From positions 1 through 57,423 of the forward strand of contig CALXTS010000009.1 of assembly GCA_944391465.1 (NCBI GenBank): a stretch of DNA of 57,423 nucleotides, given 5' to 3'. Under the pieces are notes generated by a model. That model did not search any database. It saw only the letters and a program-made list of their open reading frames with translations, and was not told the DNA's origin. The position numbers and the translations under genes were made by a program. Origin of the DNA: an uncultured Alphaproteobacteria bacterium (lineage in GTDB: Bacteria; Pseudomonadota; Alphaproteobacteria; RF32; CAG-239). Every line of letters begins with the position of its first letter. Within the stretch, counting starts at the first letter, position 1. Below, in pieces: positions 1-8,329 of the stretch.

Positions 1-21
1 GCAACATCCTCACAAACAATT

Positions 22-64
22 AGGGACAATAAACATTGTATAGCATACTTCGTTTATTGTCCCT
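22..64. repeat. 13-bp inverted repeat
   Basis: AGGGACAATAAAC at 22-34 is the exact reverse complement of GTTTATTGTCCCT at 52-64, with a 17-base spacer. It lies about 40 bases past the end of accD. No U-run follows the stem in either direction, so it does not look like an ordinary terminator. It may be an RNA-stabilising hairpin or the edge of a small repeat. The left border of the window hides its upstream context. Confidence 0.6.
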
Positions 65-73
65 TTAATGTAT

Positions 74-98
74 AAGCCCTCTTAAAGAGGGCTTTTTT
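74..98 (+). terminator. Rho-independent terminator, + strand
   Basis: AAGCCCTC (74-81) pairs with GAGGGCTT (87-94) across a short TTAAA loop, and a run of six T follows on the + strand (93-98). It would end a + strand transcript entering from outside the window and face accD, whose stop is at 102-104. On the minus strand the hairpin has no downstream U-run, so its use by accD is uncertain. Confidence 0.75.
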
Positions 99-101
99 AA
101 T

Positions 102-983
102 CTATTTGCTTTCGAGTAATTGTGTATCTAACTGAGGCTTTTTATGTGTAAGGATACTGATTACTTTAACAAGTTCATTCTTTAGTTCCGGACGACGAGC
201 AACAATATCTACCATTCCATGCTCTTTTAGATACTCAGCTCGTTGAAAACCTTCCGGAAGTTTTTCTCTGATTGTTTGTTCTATTACTCTTGCTCCGGCA
301 AAGCCAATAACGCAGCCTTTTTCAGCAATATGAACATCTCCCAACATCGCAAATGAGGCCGATACACCTCCGGTTGTTGGATCTGTTAAAATCGATATAA
401 AAGGCAATCCTTTTTCTTTAAGCATATTGACGGCCGCCGTTGTTCTTGCCATTTGCATTAAAGATAATATCCCCTCTTGCATGCGGGCGCCACCAGAGGC
501 TGCTATGGTTATAAAAGGATAATTCCCTCTCATGGCAATCTCAGCACCTTTTACGATACCTTCTCCAACGGCTGTTCCCATTGAACCACCCATAAAAGAA
601 AAGTCTAACGCGGCAATAACACAGGTAATTCCACCGATTTCTCCCTGAGCGACTTTTATGGCATCTTCGCTTCCGGTTGATTTCCGATAAGTTCTTAATC
701 TATCCGTATATTTTTTCGAATCCTTAAAATTTAAAGGATCTTCTTGCAGTTTTGGTAACGTTACCAAATGGAATTCTCCGTTATCAAACAACATTTCGAA
801 TCGTTTTAAAATCGGTAAACGAAGATGGTGATCGCAATGAGTACAGATAAAGTTGTTCTTTTCCAGCTCTTTTGTAAAAAGCATCTGCCCGCATTCGGGG
901 CATTTCGTCCACAAATTATCGGCTATTTCTTTTGTGGTAATCTTTTTTATTTTCGGTCTTACAAAATCGGACAACCAGTTCAT
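102..983 (-). CDS. accD: Acetyl-CoA carboxylase carboxyltransferase subunit beta
   Basis: This is the beta subunit of the carboxyltransferase that transfers CO2 from carboxybiotin to acetyl-CoA, giving malonyl-CoA for fatty acid synthesis. It works as an alpha2beta2 complex with AccA (2937-3914). The 293 residues match the usual length of about 300. An N-terminal zinc ribbon carries Cys28, Cys31, Cys47 and Cys50, followed by a crotonase-fold domain with Gly-rich stretches such as TIAASGGARMQEG and TDPTTGGVSASFA. The ATG has an AAGGA ribosome site 7 bases upstream. It is the last visible gene of an ihfB-lapA-accD run. In many alphaproteobacteria trpF-trpB-trpA sit just upstream and folC downstream; trp genes are absent here and folC would lie outside the window. 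Confidence 0.97.
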   Translation of the reverse strand: MNWLSDFVRPKIKKITTKEIADNLWTKCPECGQMLFTKELEKNNFICTHCDHHLRLPILKRFEMLFDNGEFHLVTLPKLQEDPLNFKDSKKYTDRLRTYRKSTGSEDAIKVAQGEIGGITCVIAALDFSFMGGSMGTAVGEGIVKGAEIAMRGNYPFITIAASGGARMQEGILSLMQMARTTAAVNMLKEKGLPFISILTDPTTGGVSASFAMLGDVHIAEKGCVIGFAGARVIEQTIREKLPEGFQRAEYLKEHGMVDIVARRPELKNELVKVISILTHKKPQLDTQLLESK

Positions 984-999
984 GTTTATATCCTTAATT

Positions 1000-1401
1000 T
1001 CAGTTTTGAGTTTTTTCTTTTATCTGGCGTTTAAATAAATTCTTGATTCTCACGCCTAAAGAAATCTTTTCTGATTTTGGCTCTTGTTCTTTTAAAACCT
1101 TAATATTTTCGTGTAAAGTATCAACTTCTTTAGCGAGTTCTTCTTGTTTCTTGGTTAATTTACGGCACTCTTTTTTCTGGCATCTCAAGGCTTTTCTTAC
1201 CGGAGCGTATGAAAGCCATGAAAAGAAACTTCCTATAAAAAAACCAACCAACAAGAAGAAGACTATCGCTACACTTAATGACACGGTTATCTCTATATAA
1301 AAAGGCCATAGGTTAAATGTTGCCAAATCGTTATTTACGAAGGCAAAAACCAAAATAACGATTATCAGCGGAATCCCTATAAGCATTTTTATAAAGCCCA
1401 T
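1000..1401 (-). CDS. LapA-domain (DUF1049) inner-membrane protein
   Basis: This 133-residue protein has two hydrophobic helices (about residues 4-22 and 40-63) followed by a Lys/Glu-rich coiled-coil tail, the layout of LapA-domain proteins. In enterobacteria LapA acts with LapB to control LpxC and so lipopolysaccharide synthesis; whether that applies here cannot be read from sequence. A good ribosome site (AAGGGG, 8 bases) precedes the ATG. It lies 22 bases after ihfB and 16 before accD, so the three are probably cotranscribed. The ihfB-lapA pairing is common in alphaproteobacteria. The tail is basic and low in complexity, which makes finer family assignment unreliable. Confidence 0.8.
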   Translation of the reverse strand: MGFIKMLIGIPLIIVILVFAFVNNDLATFNLWPFYIEITVSLSVAIVFFLLVGFFIGSFFSWLSYAPVRKALRCQKKECRKLTKKQEELAKEVDTLHENIKVLKEQEPKSEKISLGVRIKNLFKRQIKEKTQN

Positions 1402-1423
1402 GCTCTAAACCCCTTGAATAAGT

Positions 1424-1702
1424 TTATTTATTTAACAACTCAAATAATTGTTTCCCTGTTTTAAAATGAGGGATATTTCTTTCCTCTACTTTTACCTGCT
1501 CTCCGGTACGAGGATTTTTGGCTATTCTCGGGGTACGTGTACGAACCGAAAATGTTCCAAAACCTCTAAACTCTACTCGATCTCCCGCTGCTAATGATGA
1601 TGTTATTTTATCTAACACTACGGCAACAATGCGTTCAATGTCTTTAACCATCAAATGCGGGTTTTTACTAGCTATTCTTTCTATTAATTCTGACTTTGTC
1701 AC
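1424..1702 (-). CDS. ihfB: Integration host factor subunit beta
   Basis: This is a 92-residue DNA-bending protein of the HU/IHF family that works as a heterodimer with IhfA in transcription, replication initiation and recombination. The diagnostic parts are GFGTF near residue 50, the R-x-A-K-N-P-R-T-G beta-arm whose Pro intercalates into DNA, and the C-terminal IPHFKTGKQL. The arm and C-terminus resemble IhfB more than HU or IhfA, and the lapA neighbour supports that. The start is GTG with GAGGT upstream. About 108 bases separate it from rmuC on the same strand, so it may have its own promoter. Confidence 0.92.
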   Translation of the reverse strand: MTKSELIERIASKNPHLMVKDIERIVAVVLDKITSSLAAGDRVEFRGFGTFSVRTRTPRIAKNPRTGEQVKVEERNIPHFKTGKQLFELLNK

Positions 1703-1810
1703 TTTACTACCTCATTTTATTTTTTTATAAGTTATCTTTTTTTGTTCTAATTATCAATACAGCAATTAAAAAAAAGCTAAATTTTTATTCTTCACTTATC
1801 CCAAAGACTT

Positions 1811-2953
1811 TTAACCATCATTGGCAAGTTTCGGAACCTCTACTTGTGCAGACTCGCCTAATTCTATATCTTCTATCTTCTGAATCCTTCGTCCGATTTT
1901 GGATGACGATATCTTTATATTTTCTATATCTTCTCCGGCTTGTTTGAAATGTTTTGAAAGATTATCAACCCTTGAATCTAATCTTTCTATATCTTCAACC
2001 AATATTCCAACCTCTTTTTGAATAACGCCGGCCTGTTCTCTCATTTTAGCATCTTTTAAAATGGCGCGAACCGTGTTTAATGTTGCCATCAACGTTGTTG
2101 GCGACACTATCCAAACCTTTGAGCGGTATGATACTTCAACCACGTCCGTAAAATGAGCATGCAACTCTGCATATATAGCTTCGCTCGGCAAAAACATCAA
2201 GGCTGATTCTGCAGTCTCTCCCGGAATTATGTATTTTTCAGATATATCTTTTATATGTTTTAGCACAGATGCTCTGAAAAATCTTTCTGCTTCTATCTTT
2301 TCCCTATCATTAGAGGCTTCTCTTAAAGCCTGATAACTTTCAAGCGGAAATTTAGCATCAATAACTATCGTTCCGGGCGGATTTGGTAAGTTCAAAACAC
2401 AATCCGCGCGTTTGGTGTTTGAAAGTACCACTTGGAAAGAATACGCATTCGGCGGAAGAATCGATGTTACCAAGTCATTAAGCTGTATTTCTCCAAACGC
2501 TCCTCTGGCTTGCTTGTTACTTAAAACTTCCTGAAGAGAAACCACTTGCTCGGATAGTGTCGATATTTTTTGTTGCGCAACATCTATTTTAGCTAATCTT
2601 TCTCGTAAATCCGTCAGCGTTTCCGATGTTTTTTCAGTGTTTTTTTGCAAACCCTCACCAACGCTTTTTGTTACGGCAAGAAGTTTCTCATCCATAATTT
2701 TTAACATTGCCAATTTTTGTTCATTGATTGCTGAGGCTATCTTGCCTTGCTCCAGCGCTTGTTGCTCTCCCAACTGACTTAAACGCCCTGCAAGTTCTGC
2801 CTGCGCTTGCAGAAAGGCATTCCCGAGTAAAGAAAAGTTTTTATCCGATTTTCTGAAAAACAGTAAATAAACATTGATAAAAGCCAAAATGACCACCAAT
2901 ATCAATACCATAATTTCCGAATGCTCGGCTATAAAACTACTTAGAATCGGCAA
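1811..2953 (-). CDS. rmuC: DNA recombination protein RmuC homolog
   Basis: RmuC proteins are membrane-anchored, contain a nuclease-like fold and limit recombination at inverted repeats. The 380 residues comprise one N-terminal membrane helix (about residues 14-34), a long coiled coil (about 45-150) and the conserved domain with RGAFGEIQLNDLV and IVIDAKFPLESYQ. The reading frame begins at TTG inside the 3' end of accA (17-base overlap) with GGGG about 7 bases upstream. An alternative ATG at 2914 would remove 13 residues and still keep the helix. The overlap implies translational coupling to accA. The biochemical role of the family is still poorly defined. Confidence 0.9.
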   Translation of the reverse strand: MPILSSFIAEHSEIMVLILVVILAFINVYLLFFRKSDKNFSLLGNAFLQAQAELAGRLSQLGEQQALEQGKIASAINEQKLAMLKIMDEKLLAVTKSVGEGLQKNTEKTSETLTDLRERLAKIDVAQQKISTLSEQVVSLQEVLSNKQARGAFGEIQLNDLVTSILPPNAYSFQVVLSNTKRADCVLNLPNPPGTIVIDAKFPLESYQALREASNDREKIEAERFFRASVLKHIKDISEKYIIPGETAESALMFLPSEAIYAELHAHFTDVVEVSYRSKVWIVSPTTLMATLNTVRAILKDAKMREQAGVIQKEVGILVEDIERLDSRVDNLSKHFKQAGEDIENIKISSSKIGRRIQKIEDIELGESAQVEVPKLANDG

Positions 2954-3914
2954 AATGACGCCCCATTTTCAAGAATTTTTCGGTTCGGCGTTTTTTCAAC
3001 TCATCTCCGCTTAACGGCATAAGTTCTTTGAGATGCTTTAGAATACTTTCACCAACCCGTTCTATAACGGCTTGAGGATTTCTGTGTGCTCCACCGAGAG
3101 GCTCTGCAATAATTTCATCTATAACGCCGTATTTTCGTAAATCTTGCGCCGTTAAACGAAGAGCCTCTGTTGCCTCCTGAACTTTATCCGCAGAGCGCCA
3201 GAGAATCGATGCGCAACCCTCAGGAGAAATAACAGAATAAATGGAATGCTCAAGCATCAACACTCTATTGGCCGTTGCAATTGCTATAGCACCCCCGGAA
3301 CCGCCTTCTCCGATAACAACAGACACTATCGGCGTCCTTACTTGCAAACATTTCTGGATTGTTGATGCAATTGCTTCTGCCTGTCCGCGAGCCTCAGCCT
3401 CAACCCCCGGAAAAGCTCCTGACGTATCTACAAAAGCAATAACCGGCATATGAAATTTATCAGCCATTTCCATCAAGCGTTGTGCTTTACGGTACCCTTC
3501 CGGTTTGGCCATACCAAAATTGTATTTTACACGAGACTCAATATCATGCCCTTTTTCCTGCCCTAACACAACCACTGATATATTTTTAAAGCGGCCAATT
3601 CCGGCAATCATGGCTTCATCGTCACCAAACAATCTATCACCGCAAAGAGGCGTAAAATCTTCTATCAGGGCATTTACATAATCCAAGCAGTGCGGGCGCT
3701 GCGGATGTCTCGCAACTTGAGACTTCTGCCAAGGCGTCAGGTTAGCATATGATACTTTGACCTGTTTTTCCAGTTTTTGCTGCAATCGATTAACTTCCTG
3801 CGTAATATCAACATCCTCGCTTTGTGCTAAATATTTTAAGCTCTCTATCTTAGATTCAATTTCAAAAATATTCTTTTCAAAGTCTAACACAAAGGTATTT
3901 GTACCTGTATTCAT
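2937..3914 (-). CDS. accA: Acetyl-CoA carboxylase carboxyltransferase subunit alpha
   Basis: This is the alpha subunit of the carboxyltransferase, partner of AccD (102-983). It has 325 residues, close to the usual 319. The N-terminal helical part (FVLDFEKNIFEIE) is followed by the conserved HPQRPHCLDYV segment, the carboxybiotin/CoA regions FVDTSGAFPGVEAEARGQ and VIGEGGSGGAIAI, and SVISPEGCASILWR, all typical. The ATG has GGAAGAG upstream. The gene heads a minus-strand run into rmuC and is divergent from the gene at 4097. Finding accA and accD within 3 kb, separated only by rmuC, ihfB and lapA, is tighter than in most proteobacteria. Confidence 0.97.
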   Translation of the reverse strand: MNTGTNTFVLDFEKNIFEIESKIESLKYLAQSEDVDITQEVNRLQQKLEKQVKVSYANLTPWQKSQVARHPQRPHCLDYVNALIEDFTPLCGDRLFGDDEAMIAGIGRFKNISVVVLGQEKGHDIESRVKYNFGMAKPEGYRKAQRLMEMADKFHMPVIAFVDTSGAFPGVEAEARGQAEAIASTIQKCLQVRTPIVSVVIGEGGSGGAIAIATANRVLMLEHSIYSVISPEGCASILWRSADKVQEATEALRLTAQDLRKYGVIDEIIAEPLGGAHRNPQAVIERVGESILKHLKELMPLSGDELKKRRTEKFLKMGRHFADSK

Positions 3915-4096
3915 TGATTTTCTCTTCCGATTTTATCATTATGACACAAATTTTTGCTTATGTGTAACATATTTTTTTTTAACTTTCGACTCTTATTTTA
4001 CTTTTTGTGCAATAACTGCCTTTTTTCGTTTGAAAAATCCTCAATATCTAATACTATGTCATTTGTATAACAGTTTATTTGGATAAGGAGTAAACC

Positions 4097-5407
4097 GTGT
4101 TGGCTGTTAGTTTTTTTGTTTTGGTCTTTTCTTCTTTAATGTGGTTCATTTTCTCCGTCAGACATGTTATGGACAGCTTAAAAGGTGTGGCGTTTTTTGA
4201 TGCGGGTACAGTCAGCATTATCTCTTATGTTATTATTGTTTGCCTGCCGATTTTTTTGATGTGGCTCATCTTTAGTTTTGTCAGTCAATATTTGCATAAC
4301 AAATATATTAATGCAGCCATGATTAAACTTTCATCACAAATGAAACGCGGACAGGAATACTCTGATTTGTTATCGCGCATTATGATTGAAACCGAGCAAC
4401 AAATTAAAGACGGTTTTATGTTAAGTAAATTTGATTTGCTTTTAGCTGATATGAACGAATTACTTGCTGAAATTATTCGCTATTGTAATTTGGCTTCAAA
4501 TGAACAAATTGAACATTTGTGGCATAAAGTTCAAAACGGCGGAAAATGGTCTTTCGGTAAAGTTATTGTAGAAATCAACAGCGCTCAGCCGAATTTTCAA
4601 CAAAGAATTTATGGTAAAGCTCAAAAAGATATCGTTTTAGCCGGAACTATTATGGAATTTTGTGCTCGTTATCAATCTACCGTAAGCCTTTTAGAAAAAC
4701 ATGATCGCGAAAAAGTCTTTCTTAATATAATTGAAGCCGGAATTATGGGTAAAGTTTTTTCTATCCTTGCTCCAGTTGCCGATGAAATAAGAAGAATCCG
4801 TGAAACAAATTCAATTTTTAAGGACAATGAAGATACTCCTCCTCAATTTAACAAGACCATAAATAAACAAGTTAATGCAAATTTGAGAGCTCCGGCTTCT
4901 CCCCAATCTTTTTCATCTGAAGAAGAACAGAAAGAATCTTTTATTGAAAAATTTTCCTTTTTTAAGAAGAAACATCTTAAACCCGCAGAGAACAATGTTG
5001 ATGAAAAAGGGAAAAAGGATCCTTTTTCCCTTGCTTTGGAAAAAAGTTTCGGCAATGCTGAGGAGACTGAATACAATACTCCTGAAGATTATTCAGAAAA
5101 TAACACAGAAGAAGAAAATAGCTTTTGGGATAACACGCCAAAATTTGATATCAGTCTTCCTGATGAAGATGAAAATGCTTCTCCTGAAATTTTTACAAAT
5201 TCTCAAGATAAAACTAATGATGCTAATTTCTTTTCAGATACACAAAAAAGTCTTGATAACTTGAAAAAAGAGTGGGCTACTTTATCTAAACCAGAAACAA
5301 CAACCAGCCTTTCTGAAAAGGAAGACATTTCTGTAGAAGATGAAGATACTGAACTTAATACGGCTTATCCGTTCGGCGGATGGACAGATGAAAAAAATTA
5401 TAAATAG
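4097..5407 (+). CDS. Uncharacterised membrane protein with acidic C-terminal tail
   Basis: I do not recognise this 436-residue protein. It has two N-terminal hydrophobic helices (about residues 3-19 and 37-64), a helical middle region to about residue 235, and then an acidic, Ser/Glu/Asp-rich, probably disordered tail. The layout suggests an inner-membrane protein with a large cytoplasmic part. The start is GTG, preceded by AAGGAG at 6 bases; a TTG follows directly as the next codon. Its 3' end overlaps the start of the YejA-like gene by 20 bases, so the two are probably translationally coupled. No enzymatic motif is visible. Confidence 0.8.
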   Translation: MLAVSFFVLVFSSLMWFIFSVRHVMDSLKGVAFFDAGTVSIISYVIIVCLPIFLMWLIFSFVSQYLHNKYINAAMIKLSSQMKRGQEYSDLLSRIMIETEQQIKDGFMLSKFDLLLADMNELLAEIIRYCNLASNEQIEHLWHKVQNGGKWSFGKVIVEINSAQPNFQQRIYGKAQKDIVLAGTIMEFCARYQSTVSLLEKHDREKVFLNIIEAGIMGKVFSILAPVADEIRRIRETNSIFKDNEDTPPQFNKTINKQVNANLRAPASPQSFSSEEEQKESFIEKFSFFKKKHLKPAENNVDEKGKKDPFSLALEKSFGNAEETEYNTPEDYSENNTEEENSFWDNTPKFDISLPDEDENASPEIFTNSQDKTNDANFFSDTQKSLDNLKKEWATLSKPETTTSLSEKEDISVEDEDTELNTAYPFGGWTDEKNYK

Positions 5408-7208
5408 TTTTTTTCTTCCGTTTTGTTTTGTTTTAATTTCTGTGTTTTCATATGAAAACGCTCTTGCTGCGGATATTATAAAAGTACCAAGTTTATCTAT
5501 TTACGGAACCCCTAAATATTCTCCTCATTTTGAGAATTTTGAATATGTTAATCCAAGTGCCCCTAAAGGTGGACGTGTTGTGATGCCTGAGTATGGCGGT
5601 TTTGACAATTTTAATCCTTTTATTTTCAAAGGTAATCCGGCGAGTTCGGTGGTTGCTTTAACCCTAGATACGTTAGGGGTTACTCCGATTGATGATCCGG
5701 CTTCAATTTATCCCTTACTTGCAAAAGAATTTGAAATTACCCCTAATAATTCTATGGTTGGTTTTATTCTTGATGAAAATGCCAAATTTAGTGATGGTTC
5801 TCCCGTTACTGCTGATGATGTTATTTTTAGTTTTGAATCACTCATTAAAAAAGGTGCTCCCATATACAGAGTTTATTATGCTGATGTTGAAAGAGTTGAA
5901 AAAATAAATTCAAAGCATGTTCGTTTTCACTTTAAAAAAGGAGTAAACAACAGAGAGCTTCCAATTATTTTGGCGCAACTTGCCATTTTTTCAAAAAAAG
6001 ATTTTGATGGTAAAAATTTCAGCTCGCCATCATTAAAAGCTCCTTTGGGCAGCGGCCCTTATAAATTGGAAAAATTTGAACAAGGAAAATATTTGGTCTT
6101 TAAGCGAAGAAATGATTATTGGGCGAAGAATCTTCCTTCCCGAAAAGGGTATTTTAACTTTGATGAAGTGCGCTATGATTATTATCAAGACACAACCGTC
6201 ACACTACAAGCTCTGTTTTCCGGAAATATTGATATGCGCGAAGAATATATTGCTAAAATATGGGCTACCGGATATGACAATTCTAAAATAAAAAGCGGTG
6301 AAATAATCAAAGACGAAATTCCTCATAATCAAGCGGCTGTCTTACAATATTTTGGCTTTAATACCCGCCTGCCTAAATTTAAAGATAAACGGGTAAGAGA
6401 AGCAATAGGGTTAGCTTTTAATTTTGATTGGGCTAATGAAAAACTTTTTTATAACCTCTATGAACGTCTTTACAGCTATTTTACCAATACGGGAATGGAA
6501 GCGGTTGGATTACCTCAAGGAAAAGAGCTTGAAATTTTGAATCGTTATCGCTCTGTCCTTTCGCAAGATATCTTTACAAAAGAACCTTACTTACCTTCTC
6601 ATAAAAACTATAAGGAAACTCGAAAAAATCTGCGACATGCCGTTAAACTCTTACAAAACGCCGGTTATGATTTTAAAAATGGAAAAATGGTTAATCTTGA
6701 AACCGGAGAGCCTTTAGAAATTGAGATTTTAAGCAACTCCGCAAATGGTTCTTCTTTTACACGTGTTATGCTCCCTTTTATCGAGAATTTGAAAAAAATC
6801 GGCATTAAAGCTGTTTTTAGAAATATTGAAACAAATATTTTTAAAAACAGGCTGAATAATTTTGATTACGATATTGCAATCTTGGCTATGGGCGTTAGCC
6901 GGCTGCCCGGAAACGAGCAAAAAGAACTTTGGGGTTCGGCTTCTGCCGATATTAAAGGAAGTTATAATTTTATGGGAATCAAGAATCCGGTTATTGATAA
7001 GTTAATTGACGGGCTTATCAGCGCTCAAAAACAAGATGATTATATTGCTTATATAAAGGCTTTAGACCGAGTTTTACTCTCCGAACATTATATTATTCCT
7101 CAGTGGTATGCGCCCAAAAAGAGAGTTGCTTATCAAAATCGTTTTGAACACCCAAAAACAAACATAAAAATCGGGTTTGAACCTTTTATTTGGTGGGTAA
7201 AAAGTTAG
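5388..7208 (+). CDS. yejA: ABC transporter solute-binding protein, family 5 (YejA-like)
   Basis: This is a periplasmic binding protein of the oligopeptide/microcin C type. From the chosen ATG at 5388 it has 606 residues, close to E. coli YejA, and begins with a clear signal peptide (MKKIINSFFLPF, cleavage near ALA-A at residue 27). An upstream in-frame ATG at 5340 would put 16 charged residues before the signal and lacks a ribosome site, whereas GGCGGA precedes 5388. Family traits include YPLLAKEFEI, FSDGSPVTADDVIFSFE and GSGPYKLEKFEQGKYLVF. It overlaps the upstream gene and is 12 bases from the YejB-like permease. The exact ligand cannot be read from sequence. Confidence 0.9.
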   Translation: MKKIINSFFLPFCFVLISVFSYENALAADIIKVPSLSIYGTPKYSPHFENFEYVNPSAPKGGRVVMPEYGGFDNFNPFIFKGNPASSVVALTLDTLGVTPIDDPASIYPLLAKEFEITPNNSMVGFILDENAKFSDGSPVTADDVIFSFESLIKKGAPIYRVYYADVERVEKINSKHVRFHFKKGVNNRELPIILAQLAIFSKKDFDGKNFSSPSLKAPLGSGPYKLEKFEQGKYLVFKRRNDYWAKNLPSRKGYFNFDEVRYDYYQDTTVTLQALFSGNIDMREEYIAKIWATGYDNSKIKSGEIIKDEIPHNQAAVLQYFGFNTRLPKFKDKRVREAIGLAFNFDWANEKLFYNLYERLYSYFTNTGMEAVGLPQGKELEILNRYRSVLSQDIFTKEPYLPSHKNYKETRKNLRHAVKLLQNAGYDFKNGKMVNLETGEPLEIEILSNSANGSSFTRVMLPFIENLKKIGIKAVFRNIETNIFKNRLNNFDYDIAILAMGVSRLPGNEQKELWGSASADIKGSYNFMGIKNPVIDKLIDGLISAQKQDDYIAYIKALDRVLLSEHYIIPQWYAPKKRVAYQNRFEHPKTNIKIGFEPFIWWVKS

Positions 7209-7220
7209 GGTTTATGTATT

Positions 7221-8294
7221 ATGAAAAATTATATTGTCAAACGCTTATTGCTTATTCCCTTCACTCTCCTTGGCATATTGGCTCTTAATTTTATTATCAT
7301 CCAATTTGCTCCGGGAGGTCCGGTCGAGCATGTTTTGGCTAAATATCAAGGAATGAATGTTGATGCTAAAGGGCAGTTTTCAGGTAATGTTAATATGGCA
7401 TCGACAACAAACAGTCGTTATCAAGGGGCTCGCGGAATCCCTGATGAAATGATTAAGGAACTTGAAAAACAGTTTGGTTTTGATAAACCTGCCTCCTATC
7501 GTTTTTTTAAAATGATTGCTGATTATGCAATCTTTGATTTCGGTAAAAGTTTTTATCAAGACAAAACTGTTGCTCAGCTTATAAAAGAAAGGTTACCTGT
7601 TTCTATTTCACTCGGCTTATGGTCAACGCTTATAATTTATTTGATATCCATTCCTTTGGGAATAAAAAAAGCTGTTGCAGATGGTTCAGAATTTGATATC
7701 TGGACATCTTTTGCCGTGATTCTAGGCGCTGCCATTCCAGTCTTTTTGTTTGCTGTTTTTTTGATTGTTTTTTTGGCCGGCGGAACTTATTTGCAATGGT
7801 TTCCCTTACACGGACTGACTTCTGATAACTTTGACACCCTGTCTTGGTGGGAAAAAATTATTGATTATTTTTGGCATATAACACTTCCGGTTTTGACTAT
7901 GGTTGTCGGTGGATTTGCCAGTTTAACCATGCTTACAAAAAACTCTTTTCTTGATGAGATAAACAAGCCTTATGTCTTAACGGCGCGTGCTAAAGGCTTA
8001 AGTGAGAATGCCGTTTTATACGGACATGTTTTCCGAAATGCCATGTTGATTGTGATTGCAGGCTTCCCTACGCTTTTGATTAAAATGCTATTTACGGGTT
8101 CGTTGCTTATAGAAGTTATTTTTTCTCTTAACGGGCTTGGATTACTTGGTTATGAAGCAATCATGACCCGTGATTATCCGGTCATTTTCGGAACTTTATA
8201 TATTTTTGCTTTACTCGGTTTAATTTTAAAACTGATTTCCGATATTACTTACTCGTTAATTGATCCGAGAATTAATTTTGATAAAATCTCCTAA
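7221..8294 (+). CDS. yejB: ABC transporter permease (YejB-like)
   Basis: This is an inner-membrane permease of the dipeptide/oligopeptide/microcin C importer class. The 357 residues begin with a membrane helix and the YejB-type segment [18 protein letters not shown], then a periplasmic insert, about five more helices, and the cytoplasmic coupling helix region containing [10 protein letters not shown], equivalent to the EAA loop that contacts the ATPase. In the usual yejABEF operon the second permease (YejE) and ATPase (YejF) follow. Here a terminator and a convergent gene follow at once, so the transporter is incomplete in this window. Confidence 0.92.
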   Translation: MKNYIVKRLLLIPFTLLGILALNFIIIQFAPGGPVEHVLAKYQGMNVDAKGQFSGNVNMASTTNSRYQGARGIPDEMIKELEKQFGFDKPASYRFFKMIADYAIFDFGKSFYQDKTVAQLIKERLPVSISLGLWSTLIIYLISIPLGIKKAVADGSEFDIWTSFAVILGAAIPVFLFAVFLIVFLAGGTYLQWFPLHGLTSDNFDTLSWWEKIIDYFWHITLPVLTMVVGGFASLTMLTKNSFLDEINKPYVLTARAKGLSENAVLYGHVFRNAMLIVIAGFPTLLIKMLFTGSLLIEVIFSLNGLGLLGYEAIMTRDYPVIFGTLYIFALLGLILKLISDITYSLIDPRINFDKIS

Positions 8295-8296
8295 AT

Positions 8297-8323
8297 AAAA
8301 ACCCCTCAAACGAGGGGCTTTTA
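8297..8323. terminator. Bidirectional terminator between yejB and the NMO-like gene
   Basis: CCCCTC (8302-8307) pairs with GAGGGG (8312-8317) across an AAAC loop, flanked by an A-run on the left and CTTTTATT on the right. It lies between convergent genes and can serve both the yejB transcript and the minus-strand operon that ends with the nitronate monooxygenase-like gene. Confidence 0.8.
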
Positions 8324-8329
8324 TTTAAT

